DNA of 64,000 nt from assembly GCA_023213195.1 (NCBI GenBank), contig CP096135.1, positions 4,088,842 to 4,152,841 on the forward strand. The letters are read 5' to 3'. Numbering within the stretch: position 1 is the stretch's first letter; each line of letters opens with the position of its first letter. This DNA comes from Sphingobacteriales bacterium JAD_PAG50586_3 (GTDB lineage Bacteria; Bacteroidota; Bacteroidia; CAMBQF01). The notes beneath the pieces were generated by a model. That model had not been told where the DNA came from. It searched no databases and was given only the letters and a program-made list of their open reading frames with translations. Below are positions 35,979-46,943 of this stretch, in pieces. The translations under genes and the position numbers were made by a program.

Positions 35979-36821
35979 ATGAAGGTATTTGTCTTAAATT
36001 TAGAATATGAGCACTATAGAAGGCAGTTTATTACTCAGCAACTTGAAAAACTTGGACTAGATTACGAAATACAAAATTGTGTAATTGGTAAAAACCTGAC
36101 CCAAGAAGAGTTAGAGCAAGAAGTGCACATGGGCTATATGGCAAAATCTCCTAATTGGTTTACTCCCGGTGCAATAGGGGCGACAATTACAGTAAAGCGT
36201 TTGTACCATAAGATTTTAGAGATGGGATTGCCTTATGCCCTAATTATGGAAGACGATTTAGTTTTAAGTAAAAACCTACCGAAACTTTTAAACGATATTG
36301 AGAAAACAATAGTAGATGGAGAAATAATTTTTTTATACCATAGCACTACACATTCATCTAAAAACGCAGCATTATTTTCTAATGTTGAGAAACAAAAAAT
36401 AAATGTTGATTTTGACTTGTATTACCCTATTGATGAACTACAAATTTCAATGGGTAGCGGGTTTATTATAACACCTAAAGCAATGCGGGGCATATTAAAA
36501 GCAAACACCCCTATTGTTGTAATTGGCGATAGCTGGGATTATTACTATAGGCAGGGTGGTGTTATGCAGTATCGTGCTATATGGCCGCATGCATTAAAAC
36601 CTGCAGATTTTAAAAGTACAATTGAGTATACATCCCTCATTTTTAAAAAACACCCATTTATCCCAAAAATTTTAAAATTTATTAATGATTACCGTATTTT
36701 CCCTATATACCATTATTTAAGGTATAAAAGAAAGTCAGAGCGCATTAAAAGAGAAAAATTACTTTTGTTGACACCCCATCAAAATTCACAAAAGAAAAAC
36801 AATAAAAGTACCTATAGATGA
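35979..36821 (+). CDS. Family 25 glycosyltransferase (LPS/glycan biosynthesis)
   Basis: 280 residues. The GT25 pattern is clear: MKVFVLNLEYEHYRRQFITQQLEKLGLDYEIQNCVIG at the start, GAIGATITVKRLYHKILEMGLPYALIMEDDLVLSKNL in the middle (MEDD = metal/nucleotide-binding DxD type), and MGSGFIITPKAMRGIL later. GT25 enzymes transfer galactose or related sugars onto LPS. The end is rich in Lys and Arg. It starts the cluster and overlaps the next gene by four bases (ATGA). Confidence 0.88.
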   Translation: MKVFVLNLEYEHYRRQFITQQLEKLGLDYEIQNCVIGKNLTQEELEQEVHMGYMAKSPNWFTPGAIGATITVKRLYHKILEMGLPYALIMEDDLVLSKNLPKLLNDIEKTIVDGEIIFLYHSTTHSSKNAALFSNVEKQKINVDFDLYYPIDELQISMGSGFIITPKAMRGILKANTPIVVIGDSWDYYYRQGGVMQYRAIWPHALKPADFKSTIEYTSLIFKKHPFIPKILKFINDYRIFPIYHYLRYKRKSERIKREKLLLLTPHQNSQKKNNKSTYR

Positions 36822-37893
36822 TACCTGTTACAAAACCATTTTTACCAAATATTGAAGAGTACAATAAGTTTGTAAAAGACATTTGGGAACGCCAGTGGCT
36901 AACTAATAATGGCCCTTTGGTAAATGAGTTAGAATTAAAACTTAAGGAATACCTTGATTTACCACATGTTTTATTTCTTGGCAATGGTACCATTGCAATA
37001 CAAATAGCAATAAAGGCATTAGGTTTAAAGGGTGATATTATTACAACGCCATTTAGCTATGTTGCAACCACGAGTAGTATTGTATGGGAAAACTGCAACC
37101 CTGTTTTTGTTGATATTGACCCAGACACATTAAACATAAACCACAGGCTTATTGAGGCTGCCATTACACCAGAAACAACAGGGATTTTAGCGACACATGT
37201 TTATGGCAACCCATGCGATATTGATGCCATTGAATTTATTGCCAAAAAGCATAACCTAAAAGTAATATACGATGCTGCCCATTGTTTTGGAACAAAATAT
37301 AAAGGCAAGTCAGCTTTTGCTTATGGCGATATAGCAACAACCAGCTTTCATGCAACAAAGGTATTCCACACAACCGAGGGGGCGCAGTATTTTCTCAAAA
37401 CCCAGAACTGGTTAAAATAATGGGGTACCTGCGTAATTTTGGCCATGCCGGAGAAATATTTGCAGGAATAGGCATAAATGGTAAAAACTCAGAATTCCAC
37501 GCTGCTATGGGCGTTTGCAACTTGCCCCACATAGATAGCATTTTGGCAAACCGTAAACAACTACATGCTACTTATAATGAAAAGCTTAGCGGTCTTAGGG
37601 TTAAACATATTAAAATTACAGAAAAATCAGACTGGAACTGCTCTTACTACCCTATAATATTTGAAAGCGAAGAAATGCTGCTTAAATCATTTAAAATATT
37701 AAATGATAACCTTATTTACCCACGAAGGTATTTTTACCCAACATTAAGCAAGTTGAACTACGTTAGTCATTATGACACCCCTATATCCGATGATATTTCG
37801 AAACGGGTACTATGCCTTCCGTTATATTATGGTTTAACAACTGAAGATATAGCACTTATTACACGCTTGCTTTTAAGAACACAAAATAATTAA
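36818..37893 (+). CDS. DegT/DnrJ/EryC1/StrS sugar aminotransferase (one frameshift)
   Basis: PLP-dependent enzyme that aminates a nucleotide-linked keto sugar. Motifs are MIPVTKPFLPNIEEYNKFV, FLGNGTIAIQIAIKALGL, TTPFSYVATTSSIVWENCNPVFVDID, VIYDAAHCFG and SFHATKVFHTTEGG with the PLP-binding Lys (HATK). The G-run at 37378-37382 has five Gs where six give TTEGGAVFSQNPELVKIMGYLRNFGH; the corrected protein has 358 residues. It precedes a WbqC gene, a pairing also seen in O-antigen clusters. Confidence 0.9.
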
Positions 37894-37895
37894 TT

Positions 37896-38605
37896 ATGGT
37901 TATTGCAGTTATGCAGCCCTATGTATTTCCTTATTTGGGCTATTACCAACTGGTAAATGCTGTAGATACATTTGTGTTTTTTGATGATGTAAATTACATA
38001 ATGAAAGGGTGGATAAACCGCAATCGGGTGTTACAAAAAAACCAACCAATCACTTTTACTATACCTCTTAGTAAAGCCAGCCAAAACAGGCTGATAAATG
38101 AGATTGAATTAAGCGAATTCAACCGTTGGCGCGATGCGTTTTTAAAACAGATAGCTCAGTATTATGGCAAGGCACCATACTTTACAGAGGTAAATGCATG
38201 GCTTGTTGATTTTTTTACAAAAAACGAATTTACCCACATAAGCCAATTGGCTGCAGAAAGTGTAATCAGCGTATCGCAATTATTAAATTTAACTACTTCG
38301 TTTTTATATTCATCAAAACTTGATTATAGAGTAGAGGGGCAAAACGGACAGGATAAAATATTAAGCATTTGCGAAATGCAAAATGCCAAAATGTATATAA
38401 ACCTTCAGAATGGGCGTGAGCTTTACGAGCAAATAAAGTTTAAAAAAAAGATATTGACTTGCGGTTTATACATATTGACGATTTAAGCTACCCGCAATTT
38501 GATAAAAAAACTTTTACTCCACATTTGTCTATTATTGATGTATTAATGTTCAATGGCCCTAGTGGTACAACCGAACTACTAACCAAATACCAGTTACATG
38601 AGTGA
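37896..38605 (+). CDS. WbqC family protein (one frameshift)
   Basis: Opens MVIAVMQPYVFPYLGYYQLVNAVDTFVFFDDVNYIMKGWINRNRV, the WbqC signature. The A-run at 38442-38449 has eight As; nine would give KKKDIDLRFIHIDDLSYPQFDKKTFTPHLSIIDVLMFNGPSGTTELL and a total of 236 residues. WbqC-like proteins occur in O-antigen and other surface-glycan loci and are thought to help form amino sugars; the exact reaction is not settled. The end overlaps the next gene by 8 bases. Confidence 0.88.
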
Positions 38606-39239
38606 TAAAAAATATCTTGACAACATAGTAAAGCATTATGAGGATTGCCTGGACAAACATGGAGACTCACATTTAGGTGTAGACTGGCCTAATATAGCTG
38701 ATGTTGACAAACGCTACAGGATTATGCTTGATATTATTCGCGTTGCTGAAGATAAATCTCCAAACATAAGTTTGCTTGATTTTGGTTGTGGAGCCGCACA
38801 CTTATATCCATACATGCAACAGCACAATATAACCAATGTTAATTATGCGGGGCTTGATGTATCTGAAAAATTTGTTGCACTTAGCCAAAGTAAATTCCCA
38901 TTATTGCCATTTTATTGTGTAGATGTTTTAACCCCGGCTATTAATACATTGCCGCAATTTGACTATATTGTAATGAATGGGGTTTTTACAGAAAAAAGAG
39001 AACTTAGTTTTGACGAAATGTGGGAATATTTTACCGACCTATTAAGCGTTGTTTTTACAAAAGCAAATAAGGGAATTGCTTTCAATGTAATGTCTAAGGC
39101 TGTAGATTGGGAGCGCGATGATTTATTCCATGTACCCACAGACAAACTAGTAGACTTTTTAACAAAAAAACTAAGTCGGAATTTTATAATACGAAACGAT
39201 TATGGGTTGTATGAATTTACAACCTACTTATATAAATAA
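38598..39239 (+). CDS. Class I SAM-dependent methyltransferase
   Basis: 213 residues with motif I as SLLDFGCGAAHLYPYM (about residue 57-72), then YAGLDVSEKFVALSQ and DYIVMNGVFTEKRELS. It is in the middle of the glycan cluster and overlaps the WbqC gene, so it probably methylates a sugar or an amino-sugar substituent. The target is unknown. Confidence 0.83.
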   Translation: MSDKKYLDNIVKHYEDCLDKHGDSHLGVDWPNIADVDKRYRIMLDIIRVAEDKSPNISLLDFGCGAAHLYPYMQQHNITNVNYAGLDVSEKFVALSQSKFPLLPFYCVDVLTPAINTLPQFDYIVMNGVFTEKRELSFDEMWEYFTDLLSVVFTKANKGIAFNVMSKAVDWERDDLFHVPTDKLVDFLTKKLSRNFIIRNDYGLYEFTTYLYK

Positions 39240-39251
39240 GCATATTATTTT

Positions 39252-39914
39252 ATGTTAAAAGACGTTGTTATTTTTGGGTTAGAAGACTACGCTGAACTTG
39301 CGTTGTATTATTTACAAAATGATTCGCCGTACAATGTGATAGCATTTACGGTAAATGAAAAATACATTCCTGAAAGCAAGCAATTTAAAGGGCTTCCAAT
39401 TGTTTCTTTTGAAAATATTGAAAGCATTTACCCTGCAGATAAAGTAGCACTATTTGCACCTATGTCTCCTAAAAAAATGAATGGCTTAAGAGAGAGCATT
39501 TATAATTCTATTAAAGAAAAAGGATATAAATTCATAAGCTATATAAGCAGTAAAGCTACCCTATTTGACAATGAAATTGGCGACAACTGTTTTATTCTTG
39601 AGAATAACACCTTGCAGCCATTTACCAAAATAGGCAATAATGTTGTGTTGTGGAGTGGCAACCATATTGGCCATCATAGTGAAATTAAAGACCATGTTAC
39701 ATTTACATCTCATGTAGTAATGTCGGGCCATTGTATAATTGGCGAGAATTGTTTTTTAGGAGTAAATGCCACCTTGCGCGATGGTATTACTTTAGGCAAA
39801 GGCACTTTGGTTGGCATGGCCGCTGCAATTACTAAAAACACTGATGATTGGGGCGTATATTTAGGGAACCCTGCTAAAAAAATGGAAGGAAAAACAAGTA
39901 CTGATTTGTTATGA
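39252..39914 (+). CDS. NeuD-type sugar acyltransferase (left-handed beta-helix)
   Basis: 220 residues. The N-terminal part (VVIFGLEDYAELALYYLQNDSPYNVIAFT) resembles the PglD/NeuD nucleotide-binding region, and the rest is a hexapeptide left-handed beta-helix (IGDNCFILENNTLQPFTKIGNNVVLWSGNHIGHHSEIKDHVTFTSHVVMSGHCIIGENCFLGVNATL). Such enzymes N- or O-acetylate UDP-amino sugars. The end overlaps the next gene by four bases. Confidence 0.88.
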   Translation: MLKDVVIFGLEDYAELALYYLQNDSPYNVIAFTVNEKYIPESKQFKGLPIVSFENIESIYPADKVALFAPMSPKKMNGLRESIYNSIKEKGYKFISYISSKATLFDNEIGDNCFILENNTLQPFTKIGNNVVLWSGNHIGHHSEIKDHVTFTSHVVMSGHCIIGENCFLGVNATLRDGITLGKGTLVGMAAAITKNTDDWGVYLGNPAKKMEGKTSTDLL

Positions 39915-40860
39915 CACAGGAAATAATATGGAAAAAGAAAGGGCTTTTAGTAAACATACAAGAGCACTTATCTCCAACTATCAACAGCCATGGCTCTATT
40001 CCTTTTGCACTGCAGTTAAATGACGATATTTTCAGGATATTTTTCAGCTCTCGTAATGACGAAGGCAAATCCTTTCCTTATAGTATAGACGCCAAAATAA
40101 GTAATGGCGAAATCACCCTTATCAGTAAAATTTCTGAGCCTTTAATGAAACTTGGGGAATTAGGAACCTTTGATGATAGCGGCATAATGCCTAGCAGCCT
40201 TGTAAGAAATGACAATAAGCTTTATATGTTTTACATAGGGTGGAACCCACAGGTAACAGTATCATATAGGCTTTCTATAGGATTAGCAGTAAGTGAAGAC
40301 GAAGGAAAAACATTTACCAGAGTAAGTAATGGGCCGGTATGCGACAGGTCGGTTGAAGAGCCATTTTTTAATACCGCTCCATATGTACTTATTGAAGGTG
40401 GCCGATGGAAAATGTGGTACATATCATGCACCAAATGGCAAAAAATTAATAATTATCCTGAACCATCATACCATGTAAAGTATGCCGAGTCTGCCAATGG
40501 AATAAACTGGGAAAGAAACGGTACTGTTTGCATTGATTATGACGAATTTGCCAAAGCTATTGGCAGGCCATGTGTATTAAAAAAGATAGCCTTTATACAA
40601 TGTATTTTTCTTACCGGGATACTGTAAATTACCGTAATGAGAAAGGCAAAGGATACCAGATTGGCAAAGCTGTTTCTAGTGATGGAATCATATGGGAAAA
40701 GCAATATGATAAAACAGGCATTACACTTTCTGATTTGGGCTGGGACAGTATGATGATGGAATACTGCCACGTTTTTGAACATAATGGTTATTTATACATG
40801 CTGTATAACGGCAATAACTTTGGAAGCGATGGCTTTGGCTATGCTGTAATTAAAACATAG
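39911..40860 (+). CDS. Glycoside-hydrolase-like five-bladed beta-propeller protein (one frameshift)
   Basis: 316 residues after restoring one A in the run at 40579-40584 (six As; seven give VLKKDSLYTMYFSYRD). Repeated blade-like motifs are YMFYIGWN, KMWYISCTKW, YTMYFSYRD and YMLYNGN, with SxDGIxW-type segments (SSDGIIWEK, SANGINWER), as in GH43/GH32/GH130-like propellers. No signal peptide is seen, so it may act in the cytoplasm on a sugar intermediate. It ends the glycan cluster just before a terminator. Confidence 0.78.
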
Positions 40861-40880
40861 CATTAAACTATGCATTTAAT

Positions 40881-40912
40881 AAAAAAGCCGCAGGTAATTA
40901 TGCGGCTTTTTT
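40881..40912 (+). terminator. Intrinsic terminator at the end of the glycan cluster
   Basis: AAAAAAGCCGCA-GGTAATTA-TGCGGCTTTTTT, 12-bp stem; the A- and T-tracts make it work in both directions, so it may also serve alaS on the minus strand. Confidence 0.92.
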
Positions 40913-40947
40913 CGTCATCCCCGCGTAGGCAGGTATCTCACCATTAT

Positions 40948-43530
40948 TTAATTAGATTCCAGTAATGCCTTAATTTTCGGTAGCTCGTCTTTAGAAACGG
41001 TACCTGTCCAAAGTTTAGGAGATCCACCTCCTTTTAAAGAACCCAACTGGCCTTTTATAACCTCAAACTTCTCTTTCAGATTAACATCGCCACTGGTAGC
41101 CCCGCTAATAGAAACAATATCAGCAGTGGTATTAGCAGCAACCAAAGCTGTAGTATTTGGCTTGGCATTAACAATCATTGATGAAAGCTCTTTGTAGAAC
41201 TTATTTAACGATTCTTCTTCAATATTAAACGTGATGAACGCACTTGGCGAAACAATCAATTCGTTTACTATCAATTTCATTTTATCCCTGCGCAGGCTCT
41301 CCAATTGCTTTTCTAAAGCCGCTTTCTCTGCTACTAACCCTTCTATTGCCTTAACGGTGTCTTTAGGATTTTTAAGCAGTTCGCGTACTTGTTTAAACTG
41401 GGTAGTTTGCTCGTTAAAAAAGTTTTCGGCAGCCTTACCTGTAATGGCCTCTATACGACGTACACCTGCAGCCACAGCGCTTTCTGAAATTATCTTAAAC
41501 AAGCCTATTTGACCAGTAGCATTAACGTGCGTGCCGCCGCAAAGCTCTACAGAGTATTTAGGGTCAAAAGTTACTACGCGCACTTCATCGCCATACTTCT
41601 CTCCAAACAGGGCCATAGCGCCCAGTTTCTTGGCTTCTTCAATAGGCAATACCTGCGTGTTGCGGGCTATATTCTCGCGTATTTTAGCGTTAACAATTTT
41701 CTCAATTTCGGCTATCTCCTCATCGGTTACTTTAGCAAAATGAGAAAAGTCGAAACGCAGGTAATCGGCATTTACCAAAGAGCCCTTTTGCTCTACGTGT
41801 GTGCCCAATACCCAACGCAACGCGGCGTGCATTAAGTGCGTAGCCGAGTGGTTATTTTCTGTAGCACGGCGCTTATCAGCTATAACAGTAGCCTTAAACA
41901 CACCATCTAAATGCTCAGGTAGCTTATCGGCAAAATGTATAATCAGGCCGTTTTCTTTTTTGGTGTCAATAATCTGGATAGTCTCTTTATCGCTAACCAA
42001 CGTGCCTTTATCGCCAACCTGTCCGCCACCTTCGGCGTAAAATGGGGTTAAGTCGAACACCAGTTGATATTGCTCTTTGCCCTTGGCGGTAACCTTGCGG
42101 TATTTTACAATGCGCACGTTTACCTCCAATGTATCGTAGCCAATAAACTCTTCTACATCGTCTTTTTCCAACACAACCCAGTCGCCGGTATCAACAGCCG
42201 TAGCCGCGCGAGAACGGTTCTTTTGCTCGTCCAAACAACGGTTAAACTCCTCCATATCAACCTGCAAATTCTTTTCGCGGGCCAGTAGTTGGGTTAAATC
42301 TATAGGGAAGCCGAAGGTATCAAACACCTCAAAAGCAAACTGCCCATCTATGGTATCGCCCTTCATGGTAGCAGCGTAATCTTCAAAACGTTTTATGCCG
42401 TTACCAAGGGTGCGAAGGAAAGCGGTTTCTTCTTCTTTAATTACCTTCTCAATCAAATCCTGCTGGGCCTTAAGCTCGGGGAAGGTGCCGCTCATTTGCT
42501 CGGCCAGTGTAGCTACCAAACGGTACAAAGCTGGCTCATCAAGCTTTAAAAAGGTGTAGTAGTAACGCACCGCGCGGCGCAATATCCGGCGGATAACATA
42601 GCCTGCCTTGTTATTGCTTGGCAACTGCCCATCGGCAATTGCAAAAGCAATGGTGCGTATATGGTCGGCACACACACGCATGGCAATATTTACCTGCTCA
42701 TCGGTACCGTATTTAACCAGCGATATGCGCTCTAAATGGTTAATCAACGGAGTAAAAACATCGGTATCGTAATTGCTTTGTTTGCCTTGCAAAACCACGC
42801 AAAGGCGCTCAAAACCCATACCGGTATCTACGTGCTGTGCAGGCAGTTTTTCTAAAGAGCCGTTGGCCTTACGGTTAAACTCCATAAACACCAGGTTCCA
42901 TATCTCTATCACCTGCGGGTGACCCATATTTACCAGCTCTTTACCATCAACCTTGGCGCGTTCCTCTTCGGTACGGCAGTCAACGTGAATTTCAGAGCAA
43001 GGCCCACAAGGACCCTGGTCGCCCATCTCCCAAAAATTATCTTTTTTGTTGCCGTTTATTATGCGGTCTTCGCCAATCAGTTTCTTCCAAAGGTCAAATG
43101 CCTCTTGGTCAAAAGCAAGGTTTTCGTTGTCGTCGCCCTCAAAAACGGTAACATACATGCGGCTCTTGTCAATCTTATATACCTCCGTAAGCAGTTCCCA
43201 TGCCCAGAGCAATGGCATCGGCTTTAAAATAATCGCCAAAGCTCCAGTTACCCAACATCTCAAACATGGTGTGGTGGTAGGTATCAACACCTACTTCCTC
43301 CAAATCGTTATGCTTGCCGCTAACGCGCAAACACTTTTGCGTATCGGCAATGCGGGGGTACTTTATGGGCGATACACCCAAAAATATATCTTTAAACGGG
43401 GCCATACCGCTGTTAATGAACATCAAGGTAGGGTCGTTCTTTACAATCATTGGTGCCGAAGGCACTATCTGGTGGCCTTTAGAGGCAAAAAATCTAAAAA
43501 CGTTTTACGTATTTCGTTGGCAGTCATCAT
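40948..43530 (-). CDS. alaS: Alanine--tRNA ligase (two frameshifts)
   Basis: Charges tRNA-Ala. The protein begins MMTANEIRKTFLDFF and includes MFINSGMAPFKDIFLG, HHTMFEMLGNWSFGDYFK, the editing-site HSATHLMHAALR and GGTHVNATGQIG zinc-type motifs, and the C-terminal oligomer domain with GGSPKLWTG. Two breaks are seen: six As at 43487-43492 on the plus strand (seven expected, giving FFASKGHQIVPSAPM), and an extra base near 43205-43208 (repair gives AIAWAWELLTEVYK). The corrected length of 860 residues is typical. The -7 box is 6 bases upstream. Confidence 0.94.
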
Positions 43531-43536
43531 AAGCGG

Positions 43537-43544
43537 CAAAGATA
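43537..43544 (-). promoter_or_regulatory. -7 box (TATCTTTG) for alaS
   Basis: Perfect TAnnTTTG match on the minus strand, 6 bases before the first ATG. Confidence 0.6.
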
Positions 43545-43550
43545 CAAATT

Positions 43551-43958
43551 AGGGGTCAGGGGTCAGAAGTAAGGGGTCAGAAAAATTAGTACATCTTTTA
43601 AAACCGCGAAAGCACAAAGTGAAACGCCTCATCCTACCCCGATTTCTACGTATGCAAGTGGTTTAATAATTATGTGGACAAGGCCTATTGTTTCTAATTA
43701 CAGCAAAGATTATATGTGTGATTTTGTGTGTTAATGCATTAATAATCTGCATTTTGTATTTTCCTTAGGCTACTTTACTCTCATAATAATCATTCATTTC
43801 ACCTTCTACCCTTATTAAACTGATTGCAGCAAGATGTAGCAAGCTTTAAAAGCTACCGCGAAAACGAGTGTATTAACTACGTACTGTAGGCTTTTTGTTG
43901 AATAGAATTGCCGCTATGCAGCTTAAAAAAGTTATAATGCTCACCCAAAAAGCGCTCC
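43551..43958. other. Non-coding stretch with a degenerate GGGGTCAG repeat
   Basis: About 410 bases with no credible gene. The first 30 bases repeat the word AGGGGTCAG in slightly varying forms (43551-43580). The remainder is AT-rich and shows no strong hairpin, promoter or tRNA that I can support. Confidence 0.6.
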
Positions 43959-45885
43959 TTACATAAAGGGGTTGTATGTGTAGCGGATAGCGCCGTATTG
44001 TGATTTTACTTCGGGGAAGGTGTTGGCCTTGTATTCAACGGTTGCAGGTTCTTCAACAGAATCGCCAAAATCGGAAATGTCCCAATACTTGCGGGTGTTT
44101 TGCTGAAATAATATGGTGCGCTCTTTTTGGTATACGGTAAATTCAGCATAGCCTTTCATCTCAACCTTTAGTTCTGTATTATCAACCAAACTTGCCATAG
44201 GCAGCGGGCCGGTAATAACAATCTCGTCGCTTTGCTCCATATCGGCAAAATTTTTCAGGCGGAAGGGGTTGTTGCCATCGTACGAGGGTTGCTTATAGAA
44301 TATACCCAGGTTGCGCCATAGTGGAGACGGTGCGGCAAACTGTATATTGTCCATTGCGCGGGTGTTATCAATGGCAGGTTTATCAGGCATTTTAGCAAGG
44401 AAAGCTTCTATAACTTGTGGGCTTTCTTTATTGATAACCGTAGTGTGGATGTTCAATTGGGTAAACACAATGCAGTTGGCAATAGCTATTAATGATAAGG
44501 CTTTAAGGTTATTGCGGAAGAAGAAAACCAAAGCCAGTAATGCTAGTTGTAAACCTCCGCCTAAGATAGCTGCGGCAGATGAGGCGGGCATTTCGGCCCA
44601 GATAAATTTGAAGGATGAAAAGTCGGAGCTTATATACCCCCACTCTGTATTTTTTAGCCCTAATAGTATAATGACAACCACAAGAGACACAACACTTACA
44701 AGCATCCATTTGCTAACTCGGCCCTCAACCCTCAAGACAAACCACTTATTTAATCCCCATGAGCCCATCAATATAAACCCAACAATAGCAAAAAGCCTGA
44801 ATATAGAGGGGAAACGAAATATGCCCAAGCCCGGCAAATAGAACAACGCCTGCCTAACGGGGATAAAAAGGTATCGCCAAAGGCTGCTAAAAGGCATATA
44901 AACGTTACAGAGATTATGAACCAATCGCGCTTGGTAAGTTGCTTGTATAGAGGGACTATCAACAATAGGAATACCAATGGTATCAACCCAAAATAGCCAT
45001 TCATCATAGATAAATCGGTGCCGGCGTTTTCCTTTTTTACTGCTGATAGTATGGGGTTAAAAAACGATTGCACATCTTGCACCCTGAATGGGCCAAACAA
45101 TGCATCGGCAAGGCTTATACCGTTGCTTCGTGTGGTATCATTCCAATACAAGGCAAACGATAAAATAGAGGGCGCTGATAGTAGTAGAAATGCAATGCCT
45201 GCCAGTGCTGATTTAATGAGGAGGTACTTGGTTTCGGCTCGGTTTTTAATCCAGTACAAAACAAAGGCAGCACCCAAAATATATGCAGTTATGATAAAAA
45301 ATGCGGGGTAACCGCCCGTAAAAAACAACCATAAAAACAGGGCTAACAGCAAGGGGTTTTTATAGCTTTTGCCGGTAATAGTATCAATAAAATAGAGTAA
45401 CACAAATGGTAACCAACAAGCAGAAATAATAAAGGTAAAATGCTGCGCATTGCCCACCAGCAGGCCGCACCCAATGTACGATGCACCGGCTATCAAGGCT
45501 ATGGTATGGTTACTATACAAGCGCTGCGCAAGAAGATACATACCCACGCCTGCCAGCCATATATGCAAGAAAACCTCTACGGCATTGGCGTGGCTGTTAT
45601 AATCTCCAAAGAGGGAGAAGAGCCACAAGGGCATGTACCATGCGCCGCTTTGTGGGTCGGCGTGGATGGGGTAACCGGCAAAGTTGTAGGGGTTCCAAAG
45701 GGGAGTTCGCCGTTTTGCAGGCAGTTTATAACGTGGTACCGCCAGAGGAAATATTGGTCTACCATATCCCACTTTAGGCAATTGCTAAAGGTAATAACCT
45801 GCCAATAGGCCGCAAATGCTGTAATAAACAGCAGGGCCACGGCGGTTAATAATTTATTTCTATTATGGGTATAAGTGGTATGCAA
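43959..45885 (-). CDS. YfhO-type polytopic membrane protein (two frameshifts)
   Basis: Large membrane protein with many helices (WLPFVLLYFID, NPLLLALFLWLFFTGGYPAFFIITAYILGAAFVLYW, and others), a conserved NPYNFAGYPIHADPQSGAWYMPLWL segment and a soluble C-terminal part, the pattern of the YfhO family. In Bacillus, YfhO-type proteins transfer sugars to lipoteichoic acid; the role here is unknown. Two C-to-C runs are one short: G4 at 45700-45703 and at 44859-44862 on the plus strand (five expected). Repair gives LPLWNPYNF and LSPVRQALFYLPGLGIF and 642 residues. The start is uncertain; a TTG at 45885 is the best in-frame candidate. Confidence 0.78.
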
Positions 45886-45901
45886 ACGGTTAAAAATATA
45901 C

Positions 45902-45919
45902 TTTCCTTTGCAAAGGAAA
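45902..45919. promoter_or_regulatory. Perfect 18-bp palindrome between divergent genes
   Basis: TTTCCTTTGCAAAGGAAA reads the same on both strands. It lies 16 bases outside the YfhO-type start and 12 bases before the lipoprotein ATG at 45932, a suitable site for an operator shared by both genes. Confidence 0.5.
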
Positions 45920-45931
45920 ACACAAAAAGTT

Positions 45932-46816
45932 ATGAAACTAAAAAAATTACTGGCACCGCTGTTAATTGTATTGCTTTTAGCAGCCTGTAAAACATCGGAC
46001 AAGCTAGCCCTTAAGCTAAACTACGAAAAGGGTAAAAAGTACTACTACACCAGCACCAGCGAGCAAACTACCGACCAAACCTTTATGGGGCAGTCTATTA
46101 GTAACACCAGCAAAACGGTTACAGGTTATATTTATGAGATTGTAGACATAAACGCAGACGGCAACTACGTAGTAAAAATTACTTACGACAAAGTAGAAAG
46201 CAGCCGCAGCAAAGAAACCGCTAAAAGCCCACTACCTGACGACTTTTTAAAGGGCTTTACCTTTGATATGGTAGTTACACCTAAAGGCAAAGTTAAAGAA
46301 ATAAAAGGCATGGATAAAATTATGGATAAAGCCATGGCTGCTGCTATGCCTGATTCTACTAACGACCCTGCTGCACAAGCCGCCATGCAACCTGTATTAG
46401 ATGCTGTAAAAAAACAGTATAACGATAAAAACATGGGCGCCATGATGGAACAAATGACTAACTACTTTCCCGAAGGAGATGTAGAAGTGGGCGACACCTG
46501 GGATAATACCGCTACGCTTAACATGTTTATATCTATGAAAATTGCCAGCACCTACAAGGTAACTGATGTAAAGGATAACATTGTAAAAATGGATGTTGAC
46601 TCTAAAATAACCACCGGCGATGGCCCCGGCATTATGGGAATGAAAATGAGTGTGGAAGGCACCCAAAAAGGCACAATGGAAATAGACAGCAAAACAGGCC
46701 TTGTGGTAAAAAGCGTTACCAACCAAGATATGGAAGGCAAAGTAGATATGATGGGCATGTCTATGCCTATGAAGATTAAAAGCACCACCACCGTAGAGGC
46801 TAAAGAAATGAAATAG
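45932..46816 (+). CDS. DUF6263 family lipoprotein
   Basis: 294 residues. Signal peptide with lipobox LLLAAC (MKLKKLLAPLLIVLLLAACKTSD); an upstream in-frame start at 45875 is rejected because it crosses the palindrome. The body (LNYEKGKKYYYTSTSEQTTDQ, GYIYEIVDINADGNYVVKITYDKV, VVTPKGKVKEIKGMDKIM, NYFPEGDVEVGDTWDNTA, GTMEIDSKTGLVVKSVTNQDM) matches DUF6263. The function is unknown. The next gene encodes a paralogue of the same length. Confidence 0.82.
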   Translation: MKLKKLLAPLLIVLLLAACKTSDKLALKLNYEKGKKYYYTSTSEQTTDQTFMGQSISNTSKTVTGYIYEIVDINADGNYVVKITYDKVESSRSKETAKSPLPDDFLKGFTFDMVVTPKGKVKEIKGMDKIMDKAMAAAMPDSTNDPAAQAAMQPVLDAVKKQYNDKNMGAMMEQMTNYFPEGDVEVGDTWDNTATLNMFISMKIASTYKVTDVKDNIVKMDVDSKITTGDGPGIMGMKMSVEGTQKGTMEIDSKTGLVVKSVTNQDMEGKVDMMGMSMPMKIKSTTTVEAKEMK

Positions 46817-46839
46817 TTACAGTAAACTACCCCATTGCT

Positions 46840-46863
46840 AAAGCGGCTTAGGCCGCTTTTTTT
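46840..46863 (+). terminator. Intrinsic terminator after the first DUF6263 gene
   Basis: AAAGCGGC-TTAG-GCCGCTTTTTTT, 10-bp stem with a good T-tract. Confidence 0.92.
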
Positions 46864-46943
46864 ATTTGGTTACATTAAAGTCCTCCTCTCTCTTTAGGAA
46901 AAGGGGATTAAGGGGGTGAGGTGATAATCATTACATTTACAAT

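Noticed and set aside
36818..37893. Two separate aminotransferase fragments as a split gene
   Set aside because: One missing G in a run of Gs joins them into a normal-length DegT protein; a split gene is not needed.
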